From assembly GCF_020740795.1 (NCBI RefSeq), contig NC_067282.1, positions 131,001,132-131,065,131 of the forward strand: a stretch of 64,000 nucleotides of DNA. The letters are read 5' to 3'. Source of the stretch: Apus apus (taxonomy: Eukaryota; Chordata; Aves; Apodiformes; Apodidae). Made by a program: the position numbers and the translations under genes. A model generated the notes under the pieces. The model did no database searches, had not been told where the DNA came from, and saw only the letters and a program-made list of their open reading frames with translations. This document shows, piece after piece, positions 13,501 through 45,361 of the stretch; position 1 is the stretch's first letter; every line of letters starts with the position of its first letter.

Positions 13501-14224
13501 AACCTGTGCCAGTGTCTCACCACCCTGACCCTCAGGAATTTCTTCCTAATGTATGAATCGATGTAACTTCGCTCTGATTAGCTACCCACACCAGCGTATT
13601 CCCTGTGGGGTGCAGAAGCAGGGAAGGCAGCTGTGTGGGGCGGAGCGACCCTGACAACAGCGCTTCAGTTACCTGCCAGCTGGGTTTCTCACCAAGGAGC
13701 CACAGCAGCCAGCCGCAGCACCAGAAAGGAGACCGGCGGAACGCAGGAAAACTGCCCCGCCCTTCGATTGTTCAAAGCCTTCCATCTTTTTTCTTTTTCT
13801 TCTACTTTTTTCCCTCCAGACACTGGCCCTTCAGCAGCCCACGCGGAGTAACAACTCAGCCCAACCCCGACCCGCCTCATCAGCCTCTCCAGGCCCCGTT
13901 AACAGCTGCTCCTGCCTTCCCAACTCTTTACCCGCAGGAGCTCCGAGCCCTGCGGCCACTGAAACACCCGCACCCCCCGACCCACCCCCTCTCCCCCCGC
14001 CCGGGCCGAGGCCGCTGCGGCGGGAGCCAGCGCAGCTGTGCGGCCATCCCCAGCAGGCCGCGCCCTCGGGCCAGCGCCGGCAGCCCGGCCCCCGAGGCCG
14101 GGGGGCAGCAGGGGCAGGGCAGCGGGGCCAGGGCAGCAGCCGCCGTGCCCGGAACAAGCCGCCGTGCCCGGGACAAGCCGCCGTGCGGGGCCAAGCCCGC
14201 AGGCCCCGGGCCCGCTCTCACCAT
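1259..14224 (-). CDS. DNAI7: DNAI7 (CASC1) 5' half, nine coding exons, partial gene
   Basis: DNAI7 is an axonemal dynein intermediate-chain-like protein of motile cilia, formerly CASC1/LAS1. Joining 14222-14224, 12915-12941, 12072-12153, 10556-10638, 9239-9340, 6282-6419, 4250-4396, 2950-3053 and 1259-1538 (minus strand) gives 966 bases, 322 codons, open throughout. Residues 1-100 are a lysine/glutamate-rich charged helix, as in the family. Then come WEHYLSCDGNPDP (100-112), LQEINTFMSLW, LIEKLQFLLLD, IQYQETILELQ, VIKDENVTFCVWGNLKK and LHTHYDH (258-264), all recognisable CASC1 N-terminal-domain motifs recalled from the human protein. The last placed exon ends in a Glu-rich stretch. The C-terminal half is off the left edge of the window. 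Assignment rests on remembered homology plus conserved synteny with ETFRF1 and KRAS. Confidence 0.93.
1539..2949 (-). other. DNAI7 intron 8
   Basis: AT-rich intron sequence. I searched for a microexon because of an apparent phase problem, but the alternative donor at exon 8 resolves it and none is needed. An A/T-rich patch lies at 2690-2760. Confidence 0.8.
2950..3053 (-). CDS. DNAI7: DNAI7 coding exon 8
   Basis: 104 bp, acceptor CTTTGTAG preceded by a T20 tract, donor GTACAG. Codes TANKYEDPYTGNMQVVIKDE, NVTFCVWGNLKKKV and the first two bases of an Arg codon. A second GT (GTAAGG) lies five bases upstream, but using it would break the frame into the next exon. The downstream donor gives KKKVRFKNHVF, which fits the family pattern. 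Confidence 0.88.
3054..4249 (-). other. DNAI7 intron 7 with A20 run and (AAAC)n
   Basis: Contains an A20 run at 3065-3084, which is a T20 polypyrimidine tract for the exon 8 acceptor on the gene strand, and an (AAAC)n microsatellite at 3401-3425. Nothing else was recognised. Confidence 0.8.
4250..4396 (-). CDS. DNAI7: DNAI7 coding exon 7
   Basis: 147 bp, 49 codons, acceptor CTTCTAG, donor GTAAGT, phase 0. Codes LIEKLQFLLLDTLPGEITEK, ETIQYQETILELQNLLHQK and ends HMLK, matching the human LIEKLKFILLE and IIQYQESILQLQELLH motifs. Confidence 0.95.
4397..6281 (-). other. DNAI7 intron 6
   Basis: Unique-looking intron sequence. No exon, repeat family or RNA gene was recognised. Confidence 0.7.
6282..6419 (-). 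CDS. DNAI7: DNAI7 coding exon 6
   Basis: 138 bp, 46 codons, acceptor TTCTGTAG, donor GTAAGT, phase 0. Codes WEHYLSCDGNPDPTVLQEI, NTFMSLWRDD and ELVLN, close to human WKHYIQCDGSPDPS and EMNTFISLW. This is one of the strongest exon matches. Confidence 0.95.
6420..9238 (-). other. DNAI7 intron 5
   Basis: Largest DNAI7 intron in the window. Holds a diverged CR1 fragment near 7.98-8.13 kb (separate entry) and otherwise nothing recognised. Confidence 0.7.
7980..8130 (+). mobile_element. Diverged CR1 LINE fragment
   Basis: On the plus strand the stretch from GCATCCAATTTTGGGTCCCT through GAGAGTCCAGAGGAGCGACA resembles the CR1 ORF2 C-terminal region (Q-F-W-G-P ... R-V-Q-R-R-A-T-K). It is short and degraded with no intact frame. 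It lies antisense to DNAI7. The edges are approximate. Confidence 0.5.
9239..9340 (-). CDS. DNAI7: DNAI7 coding exon 5
   Basis: 102 bp, 34 codons, acceptor TTTTAATAG, donor GTAAGC, phase 0 at both ends. Codes DRERREAEQAKLHSLEQKF and QQWKADYRTQAK, continuing the charged helix into the conserved tryptophan region. Confidence 0.88.
9341..10555 (-). other. DNAI7 intron 4
   Basis: AT-rich intron sequence with nothing recognised beyond the splice sites. Confidence 0.75.
10556..10638 (-). CDS. DNAI7: DNAI7 coding exon 4
   Basis: 83 bp, acceptor CTTCAG, donor GTTAGT (a less common +3 T donor), restoring phase 0. Codes a charged coiled-coil segment (EEARLQAQLEEEARLERERI then EMEKLKAK), corresponding to the family's N-terminal E/R/K-rich helix. 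Confidence 0.88.
10639..12071 (-). other. DNAI7 intron 3
   Basis: No coding exon or known repeat recognised. Confidence 0.7.
12072..12153 (-). CDS. DNAI7: DNAI7 coding exon 3
   Basis: 82 bp, acceptor TTTAG, donor GTACCG, ends in phase 1. Codes SGEKKKISKAERLRIRREE and onward, which closely matches the human KKKISKAERLRLLQEEEERR segment, so this exon is secure. Confidence 0.92.
12154..12914 (-). other. DNAI7 intron 2
   Basis: No feature recognised apart from splice sites. Confidence 0.7.
12915..12941 (-). CDS. DNAI7: DNAI7 coding exon 2 (27 bp, GPKKKNKEQ)
   Basis: A very short exon with acceptor TTCTAG and donor GTAGGA, phase 0 at both ends, coding nine residues rich in lysine. It continues directly into the lysine-rich start of the next exon. 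The small size makes the call depend on splice-site and frame fit. Confidence 0.75.
13430..13562 (-). mobile_element. CR1 LINE 3'-region fragment
   Basis: The plus strand carries GCCAGGGATGGGGCTTCCGC, CTTCCCTGGGCAACCTGTGC and AGGAATTTCTTCCTAATGTA, the reverse complement of the CR1 ORF2 end. The copy is truncated on both sides and lies about 0.7 kb from the shared promoter. Confidence 0.8.
14139..14195. repeat. 19-bp tandem repeat, three copies
   Basis: Units at 14139-14157 and 14158-14176 (GCCGCCGTGCCCGGRACAA) and a diverged third at 14177-14195. They sit in DNAI7 intron 1, tens of bases from the splice donor, inside the CpG island. Confidence 0.85.
14222..14224 (-). CDS. DNAI7: DNAI7 coding exon 1: initiator ATG only
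   Basis: On the minus strand the sequence reads CGCC-ATG followed at once by the donor GTGAGA, so only the start codon is coded here. Splicing to the next exon in phase 0 gives M-GPKKKNKEQ. The start context (GCC before ATG, G after splicing) is good. The start is inferred from frame and donor fit and was not checked against a transcript. The 5' UTR part of this exon runs upstream through the X-box region. Confidence 0.75.
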
Positions 14225-14240
14225 GGCGCCGCCGCGTTGC

Positions 14241-14253
14241 GTTGCTAGGCAAC
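14241..14253. promoter_or_regulatory. RFX X-box, palindromic
   Basis: GTTGCTAGGCAAC is a full match to the RFX-factor X-box consensus, and the inverted repeat extends to 14239-14255. It lies 17 bp upstream of the DNAI7 ATG. RFX factors are established activators of ciliary genes, which fits DNAI7 as the target. Confidence 0.85.
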
Positions 14254-14515
14254 GCGACCCGCCCCCCCCCCCCCCCGCCGGTCGCGCTGGCGGTGACGCG
14301 CGGCCGTAAAGCGAGGCGGGCGCGGCTGCCGGCGCGGGTGAGGCTCTGACCTTCCTCCCCTTCTCGCCCGGGGTGCGGGGGCTGCGGGACTCGGCGCCGG
14401 GGCTGCAGGGCAGGGCAGGGCAGGGCGGCCCGGGGAGCGGGGGGGCAGGCGGCAGCCCGAGGGGACGGCCCCCAGCCCCGCCGGGCCTCCGGGAGGGCGA
14501 GCGGGCCTCTCGGCT

Positions 14516-14550
14516 GGGCTGGGCTGGGCTGGGCCGGGCTGGGCTGGGCT
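14516..14550. repeat. (GGGCT)7 minisatellite-like repeat
   Basis: Seven 5-bp units, one with a T-to-C change (14531-14535). Located in the CpG island on the ETFRF1 side. Confidence 0.9.
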
Positions 14551-15143
14551 CCAGTCGCTTTTAGCTACAGAAACCAGGGTCGTTTCGCTCCGTTGCGTTT
14601 GTGTTTTCCAGCCTTAGGTTTCGCCAGCGCGTACCTCAGTCCGTAGGGCGCTCGCACGGTTTTAAAAGAGCAAAGCTGCTGAGCGCTACAGTTGCAGGAG
14701 TTCCTGGTCGCATGTTTATATGTGTTTATATGTGTATATTTGCCACTGCACGTGTGTGGACAGGGAGAAACGTTCCCAGCAGCAGGGCAGGAAGCAGCCG
14801 GTGAAGAGCTGGGAGCGACAGGAGCCCAGTTAGAGCAGCCCTCAGGTGCTGGAGGTGTCTGGCGCCGTGCTGGAGCTGAGGCCAGATGGAAGGGGAGGGG
14901 AGAAGGAAACTAGGCGGAATCCGAAATTAAAGAGAAGCCAAAAGCAGGGGAGGCGGAGTAGAAGGAGAAAGGAGCAGCGTTAGAGCAAGCAGGACTGGGT
15001 GAGAGAGAGGTACCTGGTGAGGAGAACGGCGCAGCTGCCCTGGAGGTGAGGCTGGGCTTGGCCGGCTCCCCACGGAGGGCTCATGTTGGACTGATTGTTC
15101 TTCAGGTAAAAATAAATAGCAGACGAGAACAGAGTCCACTGAA

Positions 15144-15149
15144 ATGTGA
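15144..15149 (+). promoter_or_regulatory. Start-stop uORF (ATGTGA) before ETFRF1
   Basis: An ATG with G at -3 is followed immediately by TGA, two bases before the ETFRF1 start codon. Such minimal uORFs can stall initiating ribosomes; an effect here is inference. Confidence 0.6.
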
Positions 15150-15151
15150 GA

Positions 15152-15196
15152 ATGGCCAGTTCTTTAAGAGGTGAAGTGTTGAATCTGTACAAAAAT
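15152..15196 (+). CDS. ETFRF1: ETFRF1 first coding exon
   Basis: 45 bp, codes [15 protein letters not shown], phase 0 donor GTAAGT at 15197. The exon's upstream boundary is probably the TTGTTCTTCAG acceptor ending at 15105, though AATAGCAG ending at 15122 is possible. Confidence 0.95.
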
Positions 15197-15507
15197 GTAA
15201 GTCTTCAATGCCACGAGCACTTTTCCTTAACCAGACAAAACCCTTTTTCTGCCGTGTTTGATCTATAAGAAAATGTTGTTTTCCTCTCAAGCTGCTGTAC
15301 CTCGGAAGGGAGTATCCCAAAGGAGCGGACTACTTTAGAAGCCGTTTGAAAGCAGCTTTCCTAAAGAATAAAGATGTGAAAGACCCTGAAAAAATTAAGC
15401 AACTAATTGCACGGGGAGAGTTTGTTATGAAAGAGCTGGAGGCTTTGTACTTCCTCAGGAAGTACAGAGCCCTGAAACAGCGCTACTACAGCGACGACAG
15501 GCGGTGA
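15152..15507 (+). CDS. ETFRF1: ETFRF1 (LYRM5), two coding exons, 86 aa
   Basis: Joining 15152-15196 and 15292-15507 gives an 86-residue LYR-family protein. The family member ETFRF1 is a mitochondrial matrix protein that binds electron-transfer flavoprotein and promotes loss of its FAD, damping fatty-acid and amino-acid electron flow. The LYR-type motif is L12-Y13-K14. Other recognisable segments are [15 protein letters not shown] (16-30), [14 protein letters not shown] and [18 protein letters not shown] near the C-terminus. The intron is only 95 bp, with donor GTAAGT and acceptor CTCTCAAG. The start at 15152 has A at -3 and G at +4; the human protein starts two codons earlier, but the equivalent ATG here is followed directly by TGA. 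The gene is head-to-head with DNAI7 and convergent with KRAS. Confidence 0.97.
15292..15507 (+). CDS. ETFRF1: ETFRF1 last coding exon
   Basis: 216 bp including the TGA stop. Codes [15 protein letters not shown] through QRYYSDDRR. The extreme C-terminus (DDRR) differs from the remembered human ending. Confidence 0.97.
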   Translation: MLYLGREYPKGADYFRSRLKAAFLKNKDVKDPEKIKQLIARGEFVMKELEALYFLRKYRALKQRYYSDDRR

Positions 15508-15556
15508 CTGCTGTTAATGGCTCTGCGTGTAACGACACAAATCCCTAAGGATAAAC

Positions 15557-15562
15557 AATAAA
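15557..15562 (+). terminator. ETFRF1 poly(A) signal AATAAA
   Basis: Canonical hexamer 50 bp after the ETFRF1 stop codon, implying a very short 3' UTR with cleavage near 15,575-15,590. Confidence 0.85.
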
Positions 15563-15589
15563 AAGAGCTGTAACCCCGGAAGAAATGAG

Positions 15590-17104
15590 ATGTAAATCCT
15601 TCGAACCAACTTAAAGTATGAATCAGGACTTTGCGTCCCCTTAAGTAGTGGCTTGAACGGTTTGGGTTTTGTATTACACAGGTAATACAGGTAGTAACAG
15701 GTAATATTACAGGTAATAGGTTTTTTTTCTCAACTCCTTTTGACCTCCTTGAACTCAGGCTTCATGTATGACACACTTTTTCAGGAAATAGGGGCAATAT
15801 GATTCTCTTCTGTTTCACTTTGCTATCCATGTTGAACAGATAGCTCTGCTTACCTGTGTTTGAAGCCTGACTCAGGATGCTTCACTGCTAGTTACTTAGG
15901 AGATTCATGTGATTTTGAAAGCCTTTTAATGATTCATTTCCAGTGAACACCTTGTCAAAAGTAAATTCTCAAAGATTTTAACTACATCTGCTCAACATGC
16001 AAGAGTCATGGTAGCAGGCTGGTAGAAGTGCTGTCTCACTTGTCTTAGAAAGAAGACTAGAGAGTCAGGAAAGGGATGAATTTAAACAATAGTGGCTTAA
16101 ACACTTAGATCCTGAGGACAATTCCTGCTACTGCTGATTCCTGATGTGTAACTGCTTTAGCAGGAACATGGAACTTGCTCCTTTCCCACAGTCTGACTGT
16201 GGATGTTTTTCTCCATGGCCAGCTCTGTAGACCTTGGCTCAACTAGCACAAGCTTGTGCCAGAACTGATACTCTGCAAGGCTGGTTCTGCCCCACCCCCA
16301 CAAGGATTAAATGTCACTGGAGATAGAACAGAAACCATATTTGAAATATAGGCAAGGAATCACTGCAGTAGAACCGTTAGCAACAGCAGCTCTTCTCATG
16401 TATAAATTCCAATAAGAGAATTTTAAAGAATATGGCAAATTAAGACAGCACACAGCAGTGTGATGAGATGAATGTACTTCAGCTTTTAGTACCAGACTGA
16501 CATGAAAAACAGCCCTTCCATATCAACTTAGCTCCTCCCATTGCAGCTAAACCTGTTCTGAATGAATCGCTCTATATACAAAATTTAACCTGCAAAATTT
16601 AACTTCTAGAAGATTATCCAGACACTAACAGAGGGCTAAAGCACGAGTTTATAGAACAGCAGCAGTTTCACAGTTCCCCCCCCCACATAGGACACAGTCA
16701 GTACTAAAGAACATGTCTCATCTTTTCCTCTAAGTTTATGGAAGGCATTTGATAGAATAAAACAAAGAAAGAACACAGAGTACTCTACAACTTTAAAATA
16801 CTCTGAATAGCTGCTGTTGGACTAGTGAAAACTAGGTCTCTGGGGCGTGTCTGAAGATGGTGCAGACGAGCAGCACGCAGGGGAGCAAACGAGAAGAGCA
16901 ACCTCAGCTGAAGTGAGGCTCAGCTCACCCCAGCCTGCAGGATGTGAGAGCAGCTGGATCGCTGCCATGAAGCCTTTTGTCACCGCGTGGCGACATCCAG
17001 AGGGAGGGAACGCCGGTGGGAGGAGACACCAGCTTTGTGACAGGCCATGAGAAGTGCAAGGCCTTCAGAACAACTTGGGAGAGAAAAAGCAAACCAGGAC
17101 AGAA
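15590..17104. other. Convergent intergenic spacer between ETFRF1 and KRAS
   Basis: About 1.5 kb between the two 3' ends. Holds the small repeat at 15.68 kb and a locally CpG-richer patch at 16,840-17,060. No gene was recognised. Confidence 0.7.
15678..15720. repeat. Four degenerate ACAGGTARTA repeats
   Basis: Copies begin at 15678, 15687, 15697 and 15709 with 9-12 bp spacing, about 120 bp past the ETFRF1 poly(A) signal. Confidence 0.7.
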
Positions 17105-20100
17105 ACTCACAATAACTATTTTTTATTACATTACAATAAATAGGAGCAGTACAGTTTGACAAAAACAAAAACAAAAAAAAAAGGAAAAAAAAAAAGAGAC
17201 AAATTCCAGATCACCTCACAGCACATACTCCTAAAAACATTAAAAATTTTAAAACAAAGTGGCTTTTTTTTTTTTTTAACTTAATGTCTGGTATGACCAA
17301 CATTCCTAGGTCACACCACCAAATTGATGGAAAAACTGGATCACACTGCATATGTTCCACATCAAATAAAGCACAATGTACAAAATGTGCATGTTTCAGT
17401 TTACACTATACAAAAATAGTTAAAATACATTCCGGTAAACATATTACATTAAGAAGTCATTCTAGTAAGAAGTTGGCACTCAAGAGGAAAAAGCAGAAGT
17501 ATTTTCAACATGAAAACACAGGACAGTGGAATAAAGAAATGTTAGGAAAGATTTACCATCTATGTAGCTTTATGTAAACTTGTGACAAAATGATTTCTTA
17601 ACAGTTTGATGGTCTTTGAAGGTAATAATTGTATTGCTTCATAGTATAGCTGAGCAGAAGATTGTGTCAGTATCTACCCATTACAGAGATTCTGTTATTG
17701 TAACAAAATACAAACTGCAACTTTTTTTTTTTTTTTTTAAGTTAGCAAAAATTTTAGGGCAACCAGACTGGTCGAAATCATTAAATTTGAGTTTTGAGAA
17801 AAACATCAGTGAAGTTTACCAGCATTACATAAAGCTACTGTAAGAAGGTGTTACTCCCTGACACATGACAATTCAATGTATTAACGTGGTATGCGATTCA
17901 CATGTTCATTTAGTAGTTGCTATCAGAACAGACAGCATCCAGGTATGTTCTTTGAAAGCATTTCATACAGGGCAAGACAGAGTAAGGATGAGATCAACTT
18001 GTGCAAGCTGCAATCCAACATGCTTCACCAATTCTGAACAAATATCAAGACAAAACTGCACAACAGCGGCAAGGATGTGTATTTGTAAAAAAAAGGTAAT
18101 TAAGGGCTAATCTAAACAGATCTTGTAACTCATTTAGTTGGATTGGTAGCTACAGATCACATTTACTGGAAAAAAAAAAAACCCACCCTGTTTTATATAT
18201 AGCTTTATATTAGAGCTATATAAATCCACATTTGATGATTGACATTTCAGCTAAAATTTCTCCTAACCGTTTTTAGTTAAATTAGCATAAGAGTTTTATA
18301 CCAGCCGTAATTTTGCATGCAGCATGACTCAGTTACCAAAAATCTTAAGATTACTTCCATTTTCTCAAAGGATACTATCCACTTTTGCTACATTCTTCAT
18401 ATATTAGCAAGGGTGTCTATAATACACAAATAACTGTCTCCAAAATGTTTTAACCTTGGAAGCTGTAAATTGTTTTTCAACATTGAGAATCTGTTTGTAT
18501 TCCTTATTGGTCCTTACAATATCATGTTAGGTTCTCCTGTTACTGTTTTTCAGAATATTTCATCATCTGAAGTATATTTCACATCAAAGCTGAAAAGGAG
18601 GAGAGGGTCTCAGTGGAGGGTGGGGACTGAGGGAGGCAGGCAGGGAAAGGCATTGTTTCTCAGCCACATTGACATTAAAGAACACACAGCAATCCAGACA
18701 GTTCCCCTGCCAGCTTTGCAGCTCTCCACCTACCAGAGTCACTGAGGGGATTTTTTGGCAGAAGCAAAAGAACATGTTTCTCATGCAGTTGCACCCTGAC
18801 ATCGTAGAAATGGTCCAAGTTAGGCAGGTGTATGAAAACTGTACTGTGTAAAATTTCCACCTAATTTTTTTTAAGGTGTACCTTAGGTTACGGCAATGCT
18901 GCTATTCCCTGTTCCAAACCTTCCAGTGTCCTGAACTATCCTACTCCAATGTATTTTATTTTACTGGGTACACCAGAGTGACATTTTCAAATTTTACTCT
19001 GCAGATGAGTTAGGGACCTTGAAGAAGTGTCCCTTCAGGAACCCAGGCTCTAATGAAACTATCAATGTGACATTTACAGTAAGACAACAGGAGCTGGTAA
19101 CACTGGAATTACTGGCTCTTACTTTAGTGCAGAATAACTAGACTACTGCAGTACCAAAAAAAGAAAGCTTCTGCAAAAATTCTGCATTAATTCCAATCAG
19201 GAGAAAAAAAAAAGAGGAGGGGAGTGTGAAATCACAAGAGAACTTAACCACAGAGAAAGACAACATTAAAATCTTCATCTAGCTTCATGACAGTCCAGAC
19301 ACTGGAATGCCACTCACCAACCATTTAATCTGTGCAACAAAACTAGTACTTCACAAACATCACACAAACAACATTGACTCTGGAAACCATGTTCTATGCT
19401 GACAGTTTGTGCAAATTCCACACCATTTTTATGGCATAGTGGATTTCCAAATTTTTTGCATGAAGCAGCTAAATTCCAACTCATTTAATGTTACTGGAAT
19501 TTAAAATTCCTCCCCTATTTTGCACAAAATGGGCATCTGGAAATACCTAATCCCACTCTTGGGGGAAAAAAAAAAACAAGTTTTACTTCACTCTATAATT
19601 TAGGATTCCTTGATTTAATTCTTATGGTAAATTCTGGATCCATGTATGAATTAACCTAAGAATTTGAATCAACTTCTCAGTTAAGGCTTTCTAGTATTTC
19701 CTGGAGACACTAAGGGTGAAATCCTGTACCTACTGAACAAAGCTACTTGGAAGATTTGCTAGTGATGGTCAGGAGAGCTAAGATTTCACCTTGGTCTTCA
19801 GACACAAAAGGTTAGTGAAAGTTGTAAAGCAATGCATCAACAATAGCAAATCAACCTAATTAGAACTTTTACTTTTTCCATTGCCAGATGTGCATTGTTG
19901 TCTTTTTCTTTTTTTTTTTTTTTAATAGAAAAAATAGAGTCTTTCAGGAGTGACTGTGACAAATTGCAGTGAAAAAAATTTTTGTGAAAGTTTTATCTTT
20001 ACATTCATTAAAGTTGATCTGAAGTGCTACAAGACTAGATGCCTAGAAGCAAAATCTACAGGAAGACTATAAAGGCTTCTGGTCTCTATATTGCAGTCTA

Positions 20101-20560
20101 AAATAAAAGGCTGAAATGAAAGTCTCTTTTGCTAACTATTCCTTTTTCCCCAACCAGATTTAAAAACCAAAAAATTAAAGGGGATGTTAGAGCATCATTT
20201 CATTGTTTGGTTTGCACACAGAACAGAAGTTCACAATCAGTAAGAAAAATAGGAAGTTAGCAACTGTGCATGCACCAAAGAGTCCTAAGACAGTTCCCAG
20301 GTTTTTATGTGTGGGGTTTTTGTTTGGTTGGTTTTTTGTTGTTTTTTTTTCACAGGCATTGCTCGTTCAAGAACCAACAGTCAAAGAATACTGGCACTTT
20401 AAGAGGAATGAAGTTTCCACTGTCATTTAAAACAAGCATTCAGGTAAAGCTAACAGGATCATGAAGCAGAAAGTAAAGTAATGCTAAAACAAATGCTAAT
20501 AATTTAGTGTAATGTACAAAAATTACTTAAGTACTTCTTAAGAATAAGGATAAATTGTAT
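17105..20560 (-). other. KRAS: KRAS 3' UTR (about 3.5 kb)
   Basis: Follows the 4B stop with no further gene. AT-rich, with A/T runs (for example 17263-17278 and about 17721-17738 on the plus strand). It ends at the poly(A) signal below, whose flanks resemble the remembered distal end of human KRAS mRNA. Also serves 4A transcripts if they splice to exon 4B. Confidence 0.8.
17122..17127 (-). terminator. KRAS distal poly(A) signal AATAAA
   Basis: The minus strand reads TGTAATGTAATAAAAAATAG. Cleavage is expected about 15-20 bases downstream, near 17,105. Confidence 0.75.
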
Positions 20561-44171
<23,611 letters not shown>

Positions 44172-45023
44172 TCAGGCTCCGACTAACGAGGATGCTGCCG
44201 CCGCGTTCTCATCCAGTACCACGTTCCTCTACTATTACCGGAAATCGGCTCCCTCCCTGAAAGACAAGACAAAAAAAGCTATGAGGGAACGCTGCTTCTC
44301 CAACGGGATCAGACATAGGAAAGGCAGCGTGGACGAGAGGCTGAGAGGCAGATGACAAAAGGATAAATTAAAAGCACGGACACGCTACCTTCTGGAAAAA
44401 AAAAACCAAACAAGTCAGAGCATTTCTTGGAGGGGGCAACGATTTTATTCTTCACCGCTTCCCCTCCCCCCCCAAGCCCCGGTGACTCCGGGAGACCTCC
44501 CGGCTTTCCAGCCCAGCCAGGGCCAGCCCCGGCGCTCCTCAGGTTGCACCAGCGCCGGGAACCCGCCTCCTCCGAGCGGCGCGGACGGGACAGGCGCGGC
44601 TGCGCCCGCACCTCCACCTGGCGGCCTCGCCTCCCCCCCTTTCAGCCTCTGCCTCCTACCTGTTCTCCCCCTCCCAAGGCGGCCGGACCCCCCGGCTGGG
44701 CTGCGGGGCCAGCGGGCCCCCCCCCCCTTTCCCCGGGGCCCCGGCTCCCCTCAGCCAGCGGCCAGCGACGCGCCCGGGCCGCCCAAACTTTTCCGGCGCG
44801 GCCCTGCGCCTCGGCCCCGCAGGGCTCCGCGAGGGAGGCAGGAGGGAAAGGGGAGGAATCATGAGGAGAAAAAAGGCGGCGAGGGGGGAAGGGAAGGGAA
44901 GGGGGGAAGGGGGAGGGTTGGCTTGACTCGGCATCAGCCGCCGGGTGCCGGGCTCCCGGAGGGCGTTGGCCACCTGTCCTGCCGCCCCTTCTTCCCGCGG
45001 CCGCCGAGCCACCGCCCGCCCCG

Positions 45024-45083
45024 CGGGGCTGCCGGCGGAGGGGCAGGGGAGGCCGGCCCGGGGCTGCCGGCGGAGGGGCAGGG
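45024..45083. repeat. 25-bp direct repeat, period 35
   Basis: Identical 25-bp copies at 45024-45048 and 45059-45083, both beginning CGGGGCTGCCGGCGGAGG, within KRAS intron 1. Confidence 0.85.
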
Positions 45084-45265
45084 CGCAGTCCCGCGGGCGG
45101 CAGCGGGACAGGCCCGGGGAGACGGCCCCGGCCCGGCGGTTCTGCCCCTGCCGCCAAGCGCCGGCGAGAGGAGGGAGGTGGGGGGGGGGGAGGGAGAGGG
45201 GTGCCGGGCTCCGGGAAGCCGCAGCGCTTCCCCTCGCCCCACCTCGCAGGGAAAGGAAGCGGGGA

Positions 45266-45307
45266 GGGTGGGGAGGGGAGGGTGGGGAGGGGAGGGTGGG
45301 GAGGTGA
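45266..45307. repeat. 14-bp G-rich tandem repeat, three units
   Basis: GGGTGGGGAGGGGA at 45266-45279 and 45280-45293, and a variant at 45294-45307. With the preceding GGGGA it gives many G-runs of three or four, a strong G-quadruplex candidate on the plus strand (template strand of KRAS). Confidence 0.9.
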
Positions 45308-45361
45308 AGCGAGAGCGCGGCGGCCGGTCCCGGTTCCGCGGGGGTAGGGCCGGGCCGGTAC

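Larger units (their letters stand above)
12942..14221 (-). other. DNAI7 intron 1
   Basis: Runs from the AT-rich interior into the CpG island. Contains a CR1 fragment (13.43-13.56 kb) and a 19-bp tandem repeat beside the donor (separate entries). Confidence 0.7.
13950..14560. promoter_or_regulatory. CpG-island bidirectional promoter of DNAI7 and ETFRF1
   Basis: An abrupt GC- and CpG-rich block between two divergent genes, with the DNAI7 start codon at 14224 and ETFRF1 downstream on the plus strand. No TATA box was seen. It includes a C15 run (14262-14276), (CAGGG)4 at 14406-14425 and (GGGCT)7 at 14516-14550. The exact start sites and the noncoding first exon of ETFRF1 cannot be fixed from sequence alone; a plausible ETFRF1 exon 1 donor is the GTGAGG near 14337. 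Confidence 0.8.

Noticed and set aside
13605-14309. 234-codon plus-strand frame across the DNAI7/ETFRF1 promoter
   Set aside because: Same GC-rich artefact; it crosses a CR1-adjacent region, the tandem repeat and DNAI7 intron 1, with no recognisable domain.
14223-14309. Plus-strand CACCATGGCG as a start for ETFRF1
   Set aside because: The 28-codon frame has no ETFRF1 similarity. The conserved LYR protein starts at 15152; this ATG is the reverse of the DNAI7 start.
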